The translations under genes and the position numbers were made by a program. From assembly GCA_964567755.1 (NCBI GenBank), contig CAZMNW010000017.1:1-64000 (forward strand): a DNA stretch of 64,000 bases. The letters are read 5' to 3'. Source of the stretch: DASRJW01 sp964567755 (GTDB taxonomy: Bacteria; Krumholzibacteriota; Krumholzibacteriia; G020349025). Positions 24,888 to 33,077 of the stretch are shown one piece after another; within the stretch, counting starts at the first letter, position 1, and each line of letters opens with the position of its first letter. A model generated the notes under the pieces. The model saw only the letters and a program-made list of their open reading frames with translations, did not search any database and was not told the DNA's origin.

Positions 24888-26900
24888 ATGGGGCAGAGGC
24901 GGATGGGCTCGATGCGGATGACGGAACAGGCGGCGGGAGCGGGGGCGGCGCAGGAGGAGGCGCGGCAGGCGGGTGATGCGGCGGCCAAGGCCGAAGCCGA
25001 GGCGCTCGCGGGGCGTGTCCGGCAGAGCTTGGATCGCGCCCAAGCGGCGCTCGATGATCTGCTCGCGGTTCGCGAGGCTCGGACGATCGACAACAGCCTC
25101 GTGCTCTACGATCGGATTCTCGTGCACGTCGATGCGGCCGGGCTCGAGCCGGGGCTGTTCGAGCGCGTGCACCCGGCTGCGGAGGTGCGCCAGGCGGCCG
25201 AAGAGGCGACGCGCGAGGTGGACAAGTTCGCGACGGCGCTGTCGCTAAACCGGGGCGTTTTCGAGGCATTGCAGGCACTCGATGCGAGCACAGCTGATGC
25301 GGCGACGCAACACCTGCTGGCGCACGCGCTGCGTGACTATCGTCGCGCCGGCGTGGATCGGGACGAGGCGACGCGCAAGCGCGTGCAGGAGCTACACGAG
25401 GAGCTCACGATCATCGCGCAGGAGTTCGAGCGCAACATCCAGTCGGACACGCGGTCGATCCGTGTCGAACCGGCGGCGCTCGAGGGTCTGCCCGAGGATT
25501 ACGTGCGCGGGCACGCGCTCGGCGGCGACGGGCTCGTCACGATCACGACCGACTATCCCGATTACGTGCCGTTCATGACGTATTCGCGCCGGGAGAGCGC
25601 GCGGCGCGAGCTGTATTGCGAGTTCCGTCGCCGCGGGCACCCCAAGAACCTCGATGTCCTCGACCGCATGCTGGCGCGGCGTGACGAGCTGGCGACTCTC
25701 CTCGGCTACGCGAGCTGGGCGCACTATGCGACCGAGGACAAGATGATCGGCAGCGAGGTGGCGGCGCGGAATTTCATCGACCGCATCGCGAGCATTTCGT
25801 CCCTGCGCGCAGAGCGCGACTACGAGGCCCTGCTCGCGGCCAAGCGCCGCGACGATCCCGGGGCTACGGCCGTCGGCGACTGGGAGAAGGAATACTACGA
25901 ACGCTGCGTCAAGGCTTCCAACTACGCCTTCGACCCGCAGTCGGTCCGGCCTTACCTGGCTTACGAGCGGGTGAAGAAGGGAGTTCTCGACCTGACCGGG
26001 CGGCTCTTCGGCATCGAGTACCGGCAGGTCGCCGGCGTCCGCGTTTGGTCAGACGAAGTGGAGACGTACGAGGTTTTCCAGGATGGAGAGAAGCTCGGGC
26101 GCTTCCATCTCGACATGCACCCACGAGCGGACAAGTACAAGCACGCGGCGCAGTTCACGTTGGTTCATGGCGTCGAAGGTTTGCAGCTGCCGGAGGCGGC
26201 ACTCGTCTGCAACTTTCCGCGACCGACGCCCAGCGATCCGGCCCTGCTCGAGCACGACGACGTGGAGACGTTTCTGCACGAGTTCGGTCACCTGCTGCAC
26301 ACGATCTTCGCCGGCAGGCAGCGCTGGATCGGCGTGTCCGGAATCTCGACCGAGTGGGATTTCGTCGAGGCGCCGTCGCAGATGCTGGAAGAATGGGCGC
26401 GGGATACTCGCGTTCTCCAAACGTTCGCCGTGCACCATGAGACGGGGGAGAAGATCCCCGACGAGCTGGTGGAGCGGCTGCGCCGCGCCAACGAGTTCGG
26501 CAAGGGCAGCTTCGTGCGGCAGCAGATGTTCTACGCCGCGCTGTCGCTAGGGCTCCACGACCGCAGCGCCGCGGGCCTTGACACGACGGCCTTCGTGCGC
26601 GACATGCAGCGGCGCTACAGCATGTACGACTACGTGGACGACACGTACTTTCACTTGAGCTTCGGGCACCTGGAGGGCTACTCGGCGCTCTACTACACAT
26701 ACATGTGGTCGCTCGTGATCGCGAAGGACCTCTTCAGTCGGTTCGACCGGTCCGATCTCTTCGATCCGGCCATCGCTGCGGCCTACCGGCAAACCGTACT
26801 CGCCCCGGGTGGGTCTGCGCCTGCGGCCCAGCTTATCCAGGGGTTCCTGGGCCGGCCCTACGGGTTCGAGGCCTACCAGGCCTGGCTGGACAGGGGGTAG
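24888..26900 (+). CDS. M3 family zinc oligopeptidase (thimet/OpdA-like)
   Basis: About 670 aa from ATG 24888; GGGAGAG lies about 10 nt upstream and other in-frame ATGs exist at 24816, 24903 and 24912. The catalytic zinc motif HEFGH occurs near residue 464 in DVETFLHEFGHLLHTIFA. The third ligand Glu is in STEWDFVEAPSQMLEEW. The N-terminal half is helical, and the C-terminal HLEGYSALYYTYMWS contains the substrate-binding His/Tyr cluster of M3 peptidases. There is no signal peptide, so it is probably cytoplasmic and degrades short peptides. An Ala-rich N-terminal segment is unremarkable. Confidence 0.93.
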   Translation: MGQRRMGSMRMTEQAAGAGAAQEEARQAGDAAAKAEAEALAGRVRQSLDRAQAALDDLLAVREARTIDNSLVLYDRILVHVDAAGLEPGLFERVHPAAEVRQAAEEATREVDKFATALSLNRGVFEALQALDASTADAATQHLLAHALRDYRRAGVDRDEATRKRVQELHEELTIIAQEFERNIQSDTRSIRVEPAALEGLPEDYVRGHALGGDGLVTITTDYPDYVPFMTYSRRESARRELYCEFRRRGHPKNLDVLDRMLARRDELATLLGYASWAHYATEDKMIGSEVAARNFIDRIASISSLRAERDYEALLAAKRRDDPGATAVGDWEKEYYERCVKASNYAFDPQSVRPYLAYERVKKGVLDLTGRLFGIEYRQVAGVRVWSDEVETYEVFQDGEKLGRFHLDMHPRADKYKHAAQFTLVHGVEGLQLPEAALVCNFPRPTPSDPALLEHDDVETFLHEFGHLLHTIFAGRQRWIGVSGISTEWDFVEAPSQMLEEWARDTRVLQTFAVHHETGEKIPDELVERLRRANEFGKGSFVRQQMFYAALSLGLHDRSAAGLDTTAFVRDMQRRYSMYDYVDDTYFHLSFGHLEGYSALYYTYMWSLVIAKDLFSRFDRSDLFDPAIAAAYRQTVLAPGGSAPAAQLIQGFLGRPYGFEAYQAWLDRG

Positions 26901-27042
26901 GGGCCGAGTTCCGGAATGTCAATACTGCGATCGATCGTTTGGGAATTGTGTCCCCCTTCTCTACCCCACGGCTGTAGGGTCAGTCAGGGCCGTCCGGGCA
27001 GTCCTCGAGCCCATGTGCGGACCGAGCCCTGGCGGAATGACC

Positions 27043-27076
27043 TTGATCTGCGGCTCACTGATTGCTAGTGTGAGCC
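27043..27076 (+). promoter_or_regulatory. Sigma-70-like promoter covered by an 18-nt-arm-total palindrome
   Basis: TTGATC (27043-27048), 17-bp spacer, TAGTGT (27066-27071). A perfect inverted repeat GGCTCAC (27052-27058) / GTGAGCC (27070-27076) with an 11-bp spacer overlaps the spacer and the -10 element. This geometry suits a dimeric repressor blocking RNA polymerase. The start of the small exported protein lies about 80 bp downstream. Confidence 0.55.
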
Positions 27077-27155
27077 ATCCGCCAACGTTCGTTGCACAGT
27101 GCAGATCCGGGCGTGCCTGTTGGGTGTGGGTTGGGTTTCGTGGGGGAGGAGTACC

Positions 27156-27473
27156 ATGAGGCGCATCGCGTTCTTGGCCATTACAGTCGCTCTCATCTTG
27201 GGGGTCGCATCGCCATCCATGGCTGTCCGGCCCGCCCGCGAGTGGGACGACCCATCCCGTGCGGGCGAGCGTGGCACAGGTGCCAGCGGAGACGATGACG
27301 TTCCATCGAAGGAGCAACAAGTGGAACCTTCCTTCCGGCTTGCACCGGAACAGGTCATCCAGGAGCGAATCCAATCGAGGCAGAGACTTATGAGGTTCCT
27401 ACAGCATATTCGGTTGGGAATCGTCTCAGCCATTGCGAACTCCAGCAAATCTGTGCGACAGATCTCTCCTTGA
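27156..27473 (+). CDS. Small exported protein upstream of the TPR/sigma-54 regulator
   Basis: 105 aa with a clear signal peptide: RRIAFLAITVALILGVASPS with a likely AxA cleavage near MAV. The mature part is about 80 residues, first acidic and disordered (GASGDDDVPSKEQQVEPS), then a basic helical C-terminus (ERIQSRQRLMRFLQHIRLG). A strong GGGGGAGGAG site precedes the ATG. I do not recognise a family. Its last 41 nt overlap the start of the regulator gene, implying coupling. A role as a processed signal peptide is a hypothesis only. Confidence 0.7.
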   Translation: MRRIAFLAITVALILGVASPSMAVRPAREWDDPSRAGERGTGASGDDDVPSKEQQVEPSFRLAPEQVIQERIQSRQRLMRFLQHIRLGIVSAIANSSKSVRQISP

Positions 27474-29829
27474 AACAAGCAATGGAAGCGCTGTGCTGAA
27501 TGGCGTCGAAAGAATCCGCAGCGCACTTGAGGAGGTCGCGCTACTCCTGAAGGAGGAGGATGTAACCGCCGCTAGGCGTCGGCTTGAAGAGATCCGTTGT
27601 GAACCACTCCAGGGTGATCTCCTCGTGAATGCCGATTTTCTCCACGCGCGAATACTCCTGCTTGAACGCAACTTTGGTCTTATTCGAGCCTGGCTAAGCA
27701 GCATGAGCCAGCGAGTCACGAACGAATTCCAGAGAAACGAGATCGAGCTTCTAAACGCTTACGCGAAGGCGTTGTCCGGACAGGCAAGATGCGGATTTGC
27801 GTGTGTAGTGCCGTTGTTGCGTGGATGCAGTCCATTAGAAGATTTTCACGCCAGGGCTGCACACGTGGCCGGTCTGTGTTTGTATCGAGCAGGGCACTAC
27901 AAGTGGGCAAGAGCCCAGATGCAGAAGGCGGTTGCTTACTATCGGTTGATGAACGATGCGATTGAGTTATCACGCATGCTCAATAGCCTGGCTCTTGTAG
28001 AAAAGGGCGCTGCGCAAGTCAATGTAGCACTCGGACACTTCGATGAAGCTTGTCGAATACTTCCCGACGGCAAATATTTGCGACATCGCCGACGTTTATT
28101 GACTAATAGGGGCGTGTGTTTTCTGAGACTAGGCAGGCCGAAGGAGGCTCGAGTATGTCTCCTTGAAGCCAGAGCTTTGAATGAGAATTGTAAAGATTTG
28201 TTTGTCGAGGTTTCTATCAGCAACAACCTTGGTCACGCCTTGCGCATTCATGGTGACTACGAAGCGGCACGGGACTGTTACCTTGCCGCCCTAGCCGAGG
28301 CAAGAAACGCGTCATCGCTGAGACAAGAAGTCTTGTCGCTCGAATTCCTAGGCGAGTTGTTGCTGGAAACAGGAGATCTGGGAGGGGCTACAGACTATTT
28401 GCGACGCGCTTATGAGAAAGCCGCGGCCCTAGCTCCCCACGGTGATCTCATGATGGAGGTCTTGCGGCGGCGAGGGGAGCTGCATGCTGCACTCGGAATG
28501 CGGGCGGAGGCCGAAGCGGATCTTGAGCGCGCCATTCAGCTTTGCCGGTCTAGAGGAGAGGAACGCGAGCGCATTCTGGCGACCCGCGCGTTGGTGCTTG
28601 TGCGGGGACGTGGCGCCGAATTTGCCGACGGCATGCAACAGGTACTGTCCGAGTTGAAGGGAATCGAGGATCGGTTCGAGTTCATTCGGACGATTCATGT
28701 CGTGCTGAAGCAGGGACATCCAGAACTTCTGCACCATGCGTGGTTCCAGGAATCTGTGGCGATTGCCACGTACTACGCCGACGCGATCGATGTTGATTTC
28801 TGGAGGGCGAGGCTCCGGGACGTCATTGGCCATTCCAGAGAGATTGTGCGGAGGAAGCCGTCTCCCGCAGGGTGGCAGGGGGAGATGTTCGTCGAAACTC
28901 GCGGCCGGGCGTATGCCAAATGCCTTGAGGCGGTGGGGCTGGCCGCACGCAGTGATTCCGCTGCCCTGATCGTCGGGGAAACCGGTTCAGGCAAGGAAGT
29001 CATTGCGCGGCTGGTACATAATCAGAGCGCGAGGTCGGCTGCGGCTTTGGTGGCGATCAATTGTGGAGCTCTCCCGGAGAATCTGGTGGAAAGCGAGTTG
29101 TTCGGGCATGCTCGCGGTACCTTCACGGGCGCGCACCGTGACAAAGAAGGGCTTTTCGAGTCAGCGAGTGCTGGAACGGTCCTGCTTGACGAGATTGGCG
29201 ATTTGCCGACACAAACCCAAGTCAAGCTGCTCCGATTCCTGGATTCAGGGGAGTTTCGCCGAGTCGGAGAAACGCGAATTCGGCAAGTTGATGTGAGAGT
29301 GCTCGCGGCAACGAATCGTGATCTTCGCGCACTCGTTGATTCGGGCCAGTTCCGCGAAGACTTGTTCTTCCGCCTCAACGTATTCCAAATCGATGTGCCC
29401 CCGCTGCGCAATCGAAGAGAAGATATTTTTCCACTGGCGGAATTTTTCATCCGGCAGGCGAGCAGACCAGGGATGGAGCTTGGATTTTCGCCGGAGGTTG
29501 AGAATGTTTTCCTGCACTATGCCTGGCCAGGAAATATCAGAGAACTGAAGAATCTCTGCGAATACCTGGCTGTCAAGGTTTGGGGACGTAGCGTTATTGT
29601 GATCGAGGACTTGCCGGACTCTTTATCGGAGATCGCCGATGTAACGCCAAGCGCCAGGTTCGAGCGTGAACGGTGCGACCTCGAGAAGGAACAGGTCATC
29701 GATGCACTACGACGAAGTGACGGAAAGATTTTGCACGCGGCCAAGTTGTTGCGAATGAGTCGCAACACGCTCGCAACGAAGATGAGAGAGTTTGGCGTGA
29801 AGCGCGAATCCTTCCGGGCGCTTGACTGA
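27433..29829 (+). CDS. Sigma-54-dependent activator with N-terminal TPR array
   Basis: 798 aa from TTG 27433 (GTG 27493 is an alternative with GGAAG upstream). Residues about 20-430 are TPR-like repeats (GHYKWARAQMQKAVAYYR, GDYEAARDCYLAALAEA, GDLGGATDYLRRAYEKA). The AAA+ domain has Walker A GETGSGKE (about 515), the sigma-54 contact loop as GTFTGAH rather than GAFTGA, Walker B GTVLLDEIGDL and the arginine-finger region. A Fis-type helix-turn-helix (HAAKLLRMSRNTLATKMREF) ends it. There is no receiver or GAF domain, so the TPRs probably sense the signal. Base composition is visibly less GC-rich than neighbours (two sampled lines are 45% and 50%). Confidence 0.93.
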   Translation: MRTPANLCDRSLLETSNGSAVLNGVERIRSALEEVALLLKEEDVTAARRRLEEIRCEPLQGDLLVNADFLHARILLLERNFGLIRAWLSSMSQRVTNEFQRNEIELLNAYAKALSGQARCGFACVVPLLRGCSPLEDFHARAAHVAGLCLYRAGHYKWARAQMQKAVAYYRLMNDAIELSRMLNSLALVEKGAAQVNVALGHFDEACRILPDGKYLRHRRRLLTNRGVCFLRLGRPKEARVCLLEARALNENCKDLFVEVSISNNLGHALRIHGDYEAARDCYLAALAEARNASSLRQEVLSLEFLGELLLETGDLGGATDYLRRAYEKAAALAPHGDLMMEVLRRRGELHAALGMRAEAEADLERAIQLCRSRGEERERILATRALVLVRGRGAEFADGMQQVLSELKGIEDRFEFIRTIHVVLKQGHPELLHHAWFQESVAIATYYADAIDVDFWRARLRDVIGHSREIVRRKPSPAGWQGEMFVETRGRAYAKCLEAVGLAARSDSAALIVGETGSGKEVIARLVHNQSARSAAALVAINCGALPENLVESELFGHARGTFTGAHRDKEGLFESASAGTVLLDEIGDLPTQTQVKLLRFLDSGEFRRVGETRIRQVDVRVLAATNRDLRALVDSGQFREDLFFRLNVFQIDVPPLRNRREDIFPLAEFFIRQASRPGMELGFSPEVENVFLHYAWPGNIRELKNLCEYLAVKVWGRSVIVIEDLPDSLSEIADVTPSARFERERCDLEKEQVIDALRRSDGKILHAAKLLRMSRNTLATKMREFGVKRESFRALD

Positions 29830-29922
29830 CTGCATCGCACAGCGACGTTTACGACCAATCCTGCCGGTGGCTCCAGGGAACCAATGTTCGCATGATTGTT
29901 AGACGCCGCAGTTCGTTGCTGC

Positions 29923-30798
29923 CTACTCCATTGGTTGACGAGCTACGAGGCGCTCGAGGTGTTCTCGCTCGAAGACCGTGTCATGCAGCAAGATCTCGAG
30001 CCGTAGGAACGCTGTGCGAAGTTCACCCGGACGCAGGAAGAAACGCGGGTTTCGCGGGTGGCCGAGTTGCGTTTGGGCTTCACTAAAGGTCTCGTAGGCG
30101 AGGAAGCCGCCGGGGGTGAGGGCGGATTCGATGGCCGGGAAGAGAGATCTCTCCAAGAACCGGACGACGACGATGAGGTCGGCACGTTGATCGTCAATGG
30201 CGCCGGGTTTCTCCAAATCACGCTGGATGGTTCGCACTGAGACGCCGTGACGCGCGGCGAGATCACTCGTCCGCGTGAGGGCATCTGGCAGGATATCGAT
30301 GGCCGTGACGTTGAATCCCTCGAGTGCGAGGTAGACGGCGTTGCGCCCCGTGCCACAGGCTAGATCCAATGCCACAGATTTCGTTCGCCACTGCGGGCGT
30401 GTACCGGACGCAACGAAGATTTCGACGGCTTGCTCGACCACACGAGCAGGCTCCCAGAGCCGTTGCTTTGACGGAGGGCCTGTTTCCGCGTCCAGGTGCG
30501 CGCGCCAGGTTTCCTTGGGATGATGCCGGAGCACCGTGCGTCCAGCTTGCTCGAGGCTCAGGAGAATCGAAGCCATACGCAGGGTCGTCTCGCCGACAAT
30601 TACGAGGCTGCGTGATCGAGGCGGCAGCATGTGGGGATTCTCGACAAGGTCGTCAGGGAAGAGTCTCACCGCACCGACAGGACGCTCGCGTGCGTAGGCG
30701 TCCGAATCTCGCAGGTCGACGATCGCGGGGGAATCCAAAGGAACCTCGGATGATCGAAATGTAGCCATTTGGAACTCAGGACGCAGGGCGGGTGGCAT
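29923..30798 (-). CDS. Inactive rhodanese-like domain fused to SAM-dependent methyltransferase
   Basis: 291 aa. The N-terminal 100 residues look rhodanese-like (AIVDLRDSDAYARERPVGAV) but the catalytic-loop position reads VIVGETTLRM with no cysteine. The C-terminal part is a TehB-like class I methyltransferase with motif I VALDLACGTGRNAVYLALEG and VTAIDILPDAL. It starts 17 bp after hldE on the same strand and may be the third gene of that operon. ATG 30768 is an alternative start. The substrate is unknown; a tellurite or small-molecule thiol target is possible but not shown. Confidence 0.85.
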   Translation of the reverse strand: MPPALRPEFQMATFRSSEVPLDSPAIVDLRDSDAYARERPVGAVRLFPDDLVENPHMLPPRSRSLVIVGETTLRMASILLSLEQAGRTVLRHHPKETWRAHLDAETGPPSKQRLWEPARVVEQAVEIFVASGTRPQWRTKSVALDLACGTGRNAVYLALEGFNVTAIDILPDALTRTSDLAARHGVSVRTIQRDLEKPGAIDDQRADLIVVVRFLERSLFPAIESALTPGGFLAYETFSEAQTQLGHPRNPRFFLRPGELRTAFLRLEILLHDTVFEREHLERLVARQPME

Positions 30799-30815
30799 TG
30801 GTGAAAGCTAAAGCC

Positions 30816-32294
30816 CTACCCCGAGTTGTACTTCTCGACGATGCGCTTGACCAGCTCCGAGGTGGAAAGGCCCTCGACGATGGGGACGAGCTCGATGCGG
30901 CCGCCGTAACTCTCCACCAGGTCGCGGCCGACCACTTCGTGCAGCGCGTAGTCGCCGCCTTTCACCAGGATGTCGGGGCGAATCATCTCGATGAGCGCCA
31001 TGGGCGTGGGCTCGGCGAAGAGCGTGACGAAGTCGACGCAATCGAGAGCGGCCAGCACGTGGGTGCGCTCGTCTTCGGCGATGAGCGGACGGCGCTCGCC
31101 CTTGAGCTTGCGCACCGAGGCGTCGTCGTTGATGCCGACGATGAGAATATCGCCGAACGAGCGCGACCGCTGCAGCAGCTTGATGTGCCCGACGTGCAAG
31201 ATGTCGAAGCAGCCGTTGGTGAAAACGATGCGCTTGCCTTGGCCGCGCGCCTGGGAAACCATCTTCGGCACGTCGCCGCGCGTCAGGATCTTGGCGCCCT
31301 CGTATAGCGACGAGCCTTCGAGGGCGCGCAGGATCTCGTCGCGGCCGACAGGTGCTGCACCGATCTTGCTCACCGCGATGCCGGCAGCTAGGTTCGCGAG
31401 CTCGACGGCGGCTTCGGGCTCGCTGCCGCTCAAGATCGCCATGGCGAAGACGCTGATGACGGTGTCGCCGGCGCCGGTCACGTCGTAGACCTCCCGCGCG
31501 GCGGCGGGAATGTGGAGCGCGGCGCGCTCGGGTCGCAGCAATGTCATGCCCTCTTGTCCGCGGGTCACGAGCAAGCCGCCAACCCGGATCTCGGATAGGA
31601 CCTTTTGGCCGGCACGGACGATCTCCTCATCGCCATTCGCGGGCATCTGAGACGCGGCCTCCAGCTCCTTGCGGTTGGGCGTCACGAAGTCGAAGCCCAG
31701 GTAGCGGGTGTAATCCGTGCCCTTGGGGTCGGCGACGATGGGCTTGCCGCCCTGTTGGGCGGCGCGGCGCGCGGCCGCCAGCACCTCGCGCGTGAGCACC
31801 CCTTTGCCATAGTCGCTGCAGATGATGCCGTCCACCTGCGAAGCGCGCGCCGTGACGCGCTCGATGAGCTGTTGCTGCAGCTCGTCACTGGGGCGTTGCT
31901 TCTGCTCCCGGTCGACGCGAAGGATCTGCTGCGAATGCGCCATGATGCGGAGCTTCGTCGTCGTGGGGCGAAGCGCATCTTCGAGGATATCGTCCACGTG
32001 CACGCCGATCTCGCCCAGGATCTGACGCAGGCGCGCGCCCTTCTCGTCGCGCCCGCAGACGCCTGCGATCCACACCTCGCATCCGAGCGCGACCAGGTTC
32101 TGTGCCACGTTCGCAGCGCCACCCAGACCATCGTGGAAGGACTGCCATTCGACGACTTGAACGGGCGCCTCGGGGGAGACGCGATCGACGTTGCCCCAGA
32201 TGTATTCGTCGAGCATCAGATCGCCGACGACGAGGACCTTGACGCCGCGACCCTTGTCGAGGGCTTCGCGGAGCGCTGCGTGCGAAGATTTCAT
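30816..32294 (-). CDS. hldE: Bifunctional heptose-7-P kinase / heptose-1-P adenylyltransferase
   Basis: 492 aa from ATG 32294, which overlaps the gmhA stop (ATGA). The N-terminal PfkB-type kinase domain (about 1-325) has VVGDLMLDEYIWG, GGAANVAQNLVALG and the anion-hole DVTGAGDTVIS. The C-terminal nucleotidyltransferase domain (about 350-492) has FTNGCFDILHVGHIKLLQ (HxGH) and ILVKGGDYALHEVVG. It makes ADP-D-glycero-beta-D-manno-heptose precursors for LPS. A longer frame through gmhA is a shadow. Confidence 0.97.
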   Translation of the reverse strand: MKSSHAALREALDKGRGVKVLVVGDLMLDEYIWGNVDRVSPEAPVQVVEWQSFHDGLGGAANVAQNLVALGCEVWIAGVCGRDEKGARLRQILGEIGVHVDDILEDALRPTTTKLRIMAHSQQILRVDREQKQRPSDELQQQLIERVTARASQVDGIICSDYGKGVLTREVLAAARRAAQQGGKPIVADPKGTDYTRYLGFDFVTPNRKELEAASQMPANGDEEIVRAGQKVLSEIRVGGLLVTRGQEGMTLLRPERAALHIPAAAREVYDVTGAGDTVISVFAMAILSGSEPEAAVELANLAAGIAVSKIGAAPVGRDEILRALEGSSLYEGAKILTRGDVPKMVSQARGQGKRIVFTNGCFDILHVGHIKLLQRSRSFGDILIVGINDDASVRKLKGERRPLIAEDERTHVLAALDCVDFVTLFAEPTPMALIEMIRPDILVKGGDYALHEVVGRDLVESYGGRIELVPIVEGLSTSELVKRIVEKYNSG

Positions 32295-32857
32295 TTGAAC
32301 AGCTCCGATTCCACCATCTCGCAGAGAATGTGCCCGAGCGTGATGTGACATTCCTGGATGCGGGCCGTGTCTTGCGCCGGGATGACGACGGCGTGATCGA
32401 CGAGGCCGCGGATGCTGCCACCGGTCTTGCCGAGGAAGGCGCCGGTGACGCAGCCGATTTCCTTGGCTTCCTCGAGGGCGCGCTTGACGTTGGCCGATTC
32501 GCCGCTCGTGCTGATGCCGAGAGCCACGTCGCCGCGGCCGGCGAGGGCTTCGACCTGGCGCGCGAAGATTCTTTCGAACCCGTAGTCGTTGCCGACGGAC
32601 GTGAGAATCGACGTGTCGGTGGTGAGCGCTACCGCAGGGAGGCCGCGGCGCTCGCGCGTGTAGCGCCCGACCAGCTCGGCGGCGATGTGCTGGGCGTCGG
32701 CGGCGCTGCCGCCGTTGCCGAAGACGAGGAGCTTGTGTCCGTCGCGGAGCGCGCGGCACGTGGCATCGACCAGCGCCGCGAAAGGCTCCAGCACCTCGGG
32801 CCCAAGCCGCAGCTTGAGCTCGGCGCTTTCCCGCAGGCGTTGCACGATGAATTGCAT
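32291..32857 (-). CDS. gmhA: Sedoheptulose-7-phosphate isomerase
   Basis: 188 aa SIS-domain enzyme. The signatures LLVFGNGGSAADAQHIAAEL, GISTSGESANV and the C-terminal IQECHITLGHILCEMVE (metal/active-site His) match GmhA. It converts sedoheptulose 7-phosphate to D-glycero-D-manno-heptose 7-phosphate, the first step of ADP-heptose synthesis, directly upstream of hldE. A GAGGG lies 3 nt before the ATG. Confidence 0.97.
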   Translation of the reverse strand: MQFIVQRLRESAELKLRLGPEVLEPFAALVDATCRALRDGHKLLVFGNGGSAADAQHIAAELVGRYTRERRGLPAVALTTDTSILTSVGNDYGFERIFARQVEALAGRGDVALGISTSGESANVKRALEEAKEIGCVTGAFLGKTGGSIRGLVDHAVVIPAQDTARIQECHITLGHILCEMVESELFK

Positions 32858-32865
32858 GGGCCCTC

Positions 32866-32895
32866 ATTCTGATGGTGCAAGGCGAAGCGTATCAA
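32866..32895 (-). promoter_or_regulatory. Possible promoter of gmhA-hldE
   Basis: Minus strand: TTGATA (32890-32895), 18-bp spacer, CAGAAT (32866-32871). The -10 ends only 8 bp from the gmhA ATG, so the transcript would have a very short leader containing just GAGGGCCC. The match is moderate. Confidence 0.35.
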
Positions 32896-33077
32896 GCACT
32901 TCCAAGAACCGTCAAGCCGGCGACTTGGCGGAGAGCTCAAGCCTCCGTGACGTCGTTCGAATGGAGGTGCGGCTGTCGAGATGGTCGTGGGCATCGACCA
33001 AGGGCAAGGTGCTGTTCGAGAGTACACTCCAGGCGGTCGCTTCATTCGAAGAGAGGTCGGCCGCGACGGAGGGTCGG

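Noticed and set aside
30816..32867. A 683-residue minus-strand frame extending hldE upstream through gmhA
   Set aside because: The N-terminal part is Arg/Ala-rich with no domain, and hldE has a clear ATG at 32294 overlapping the gmhA stop.
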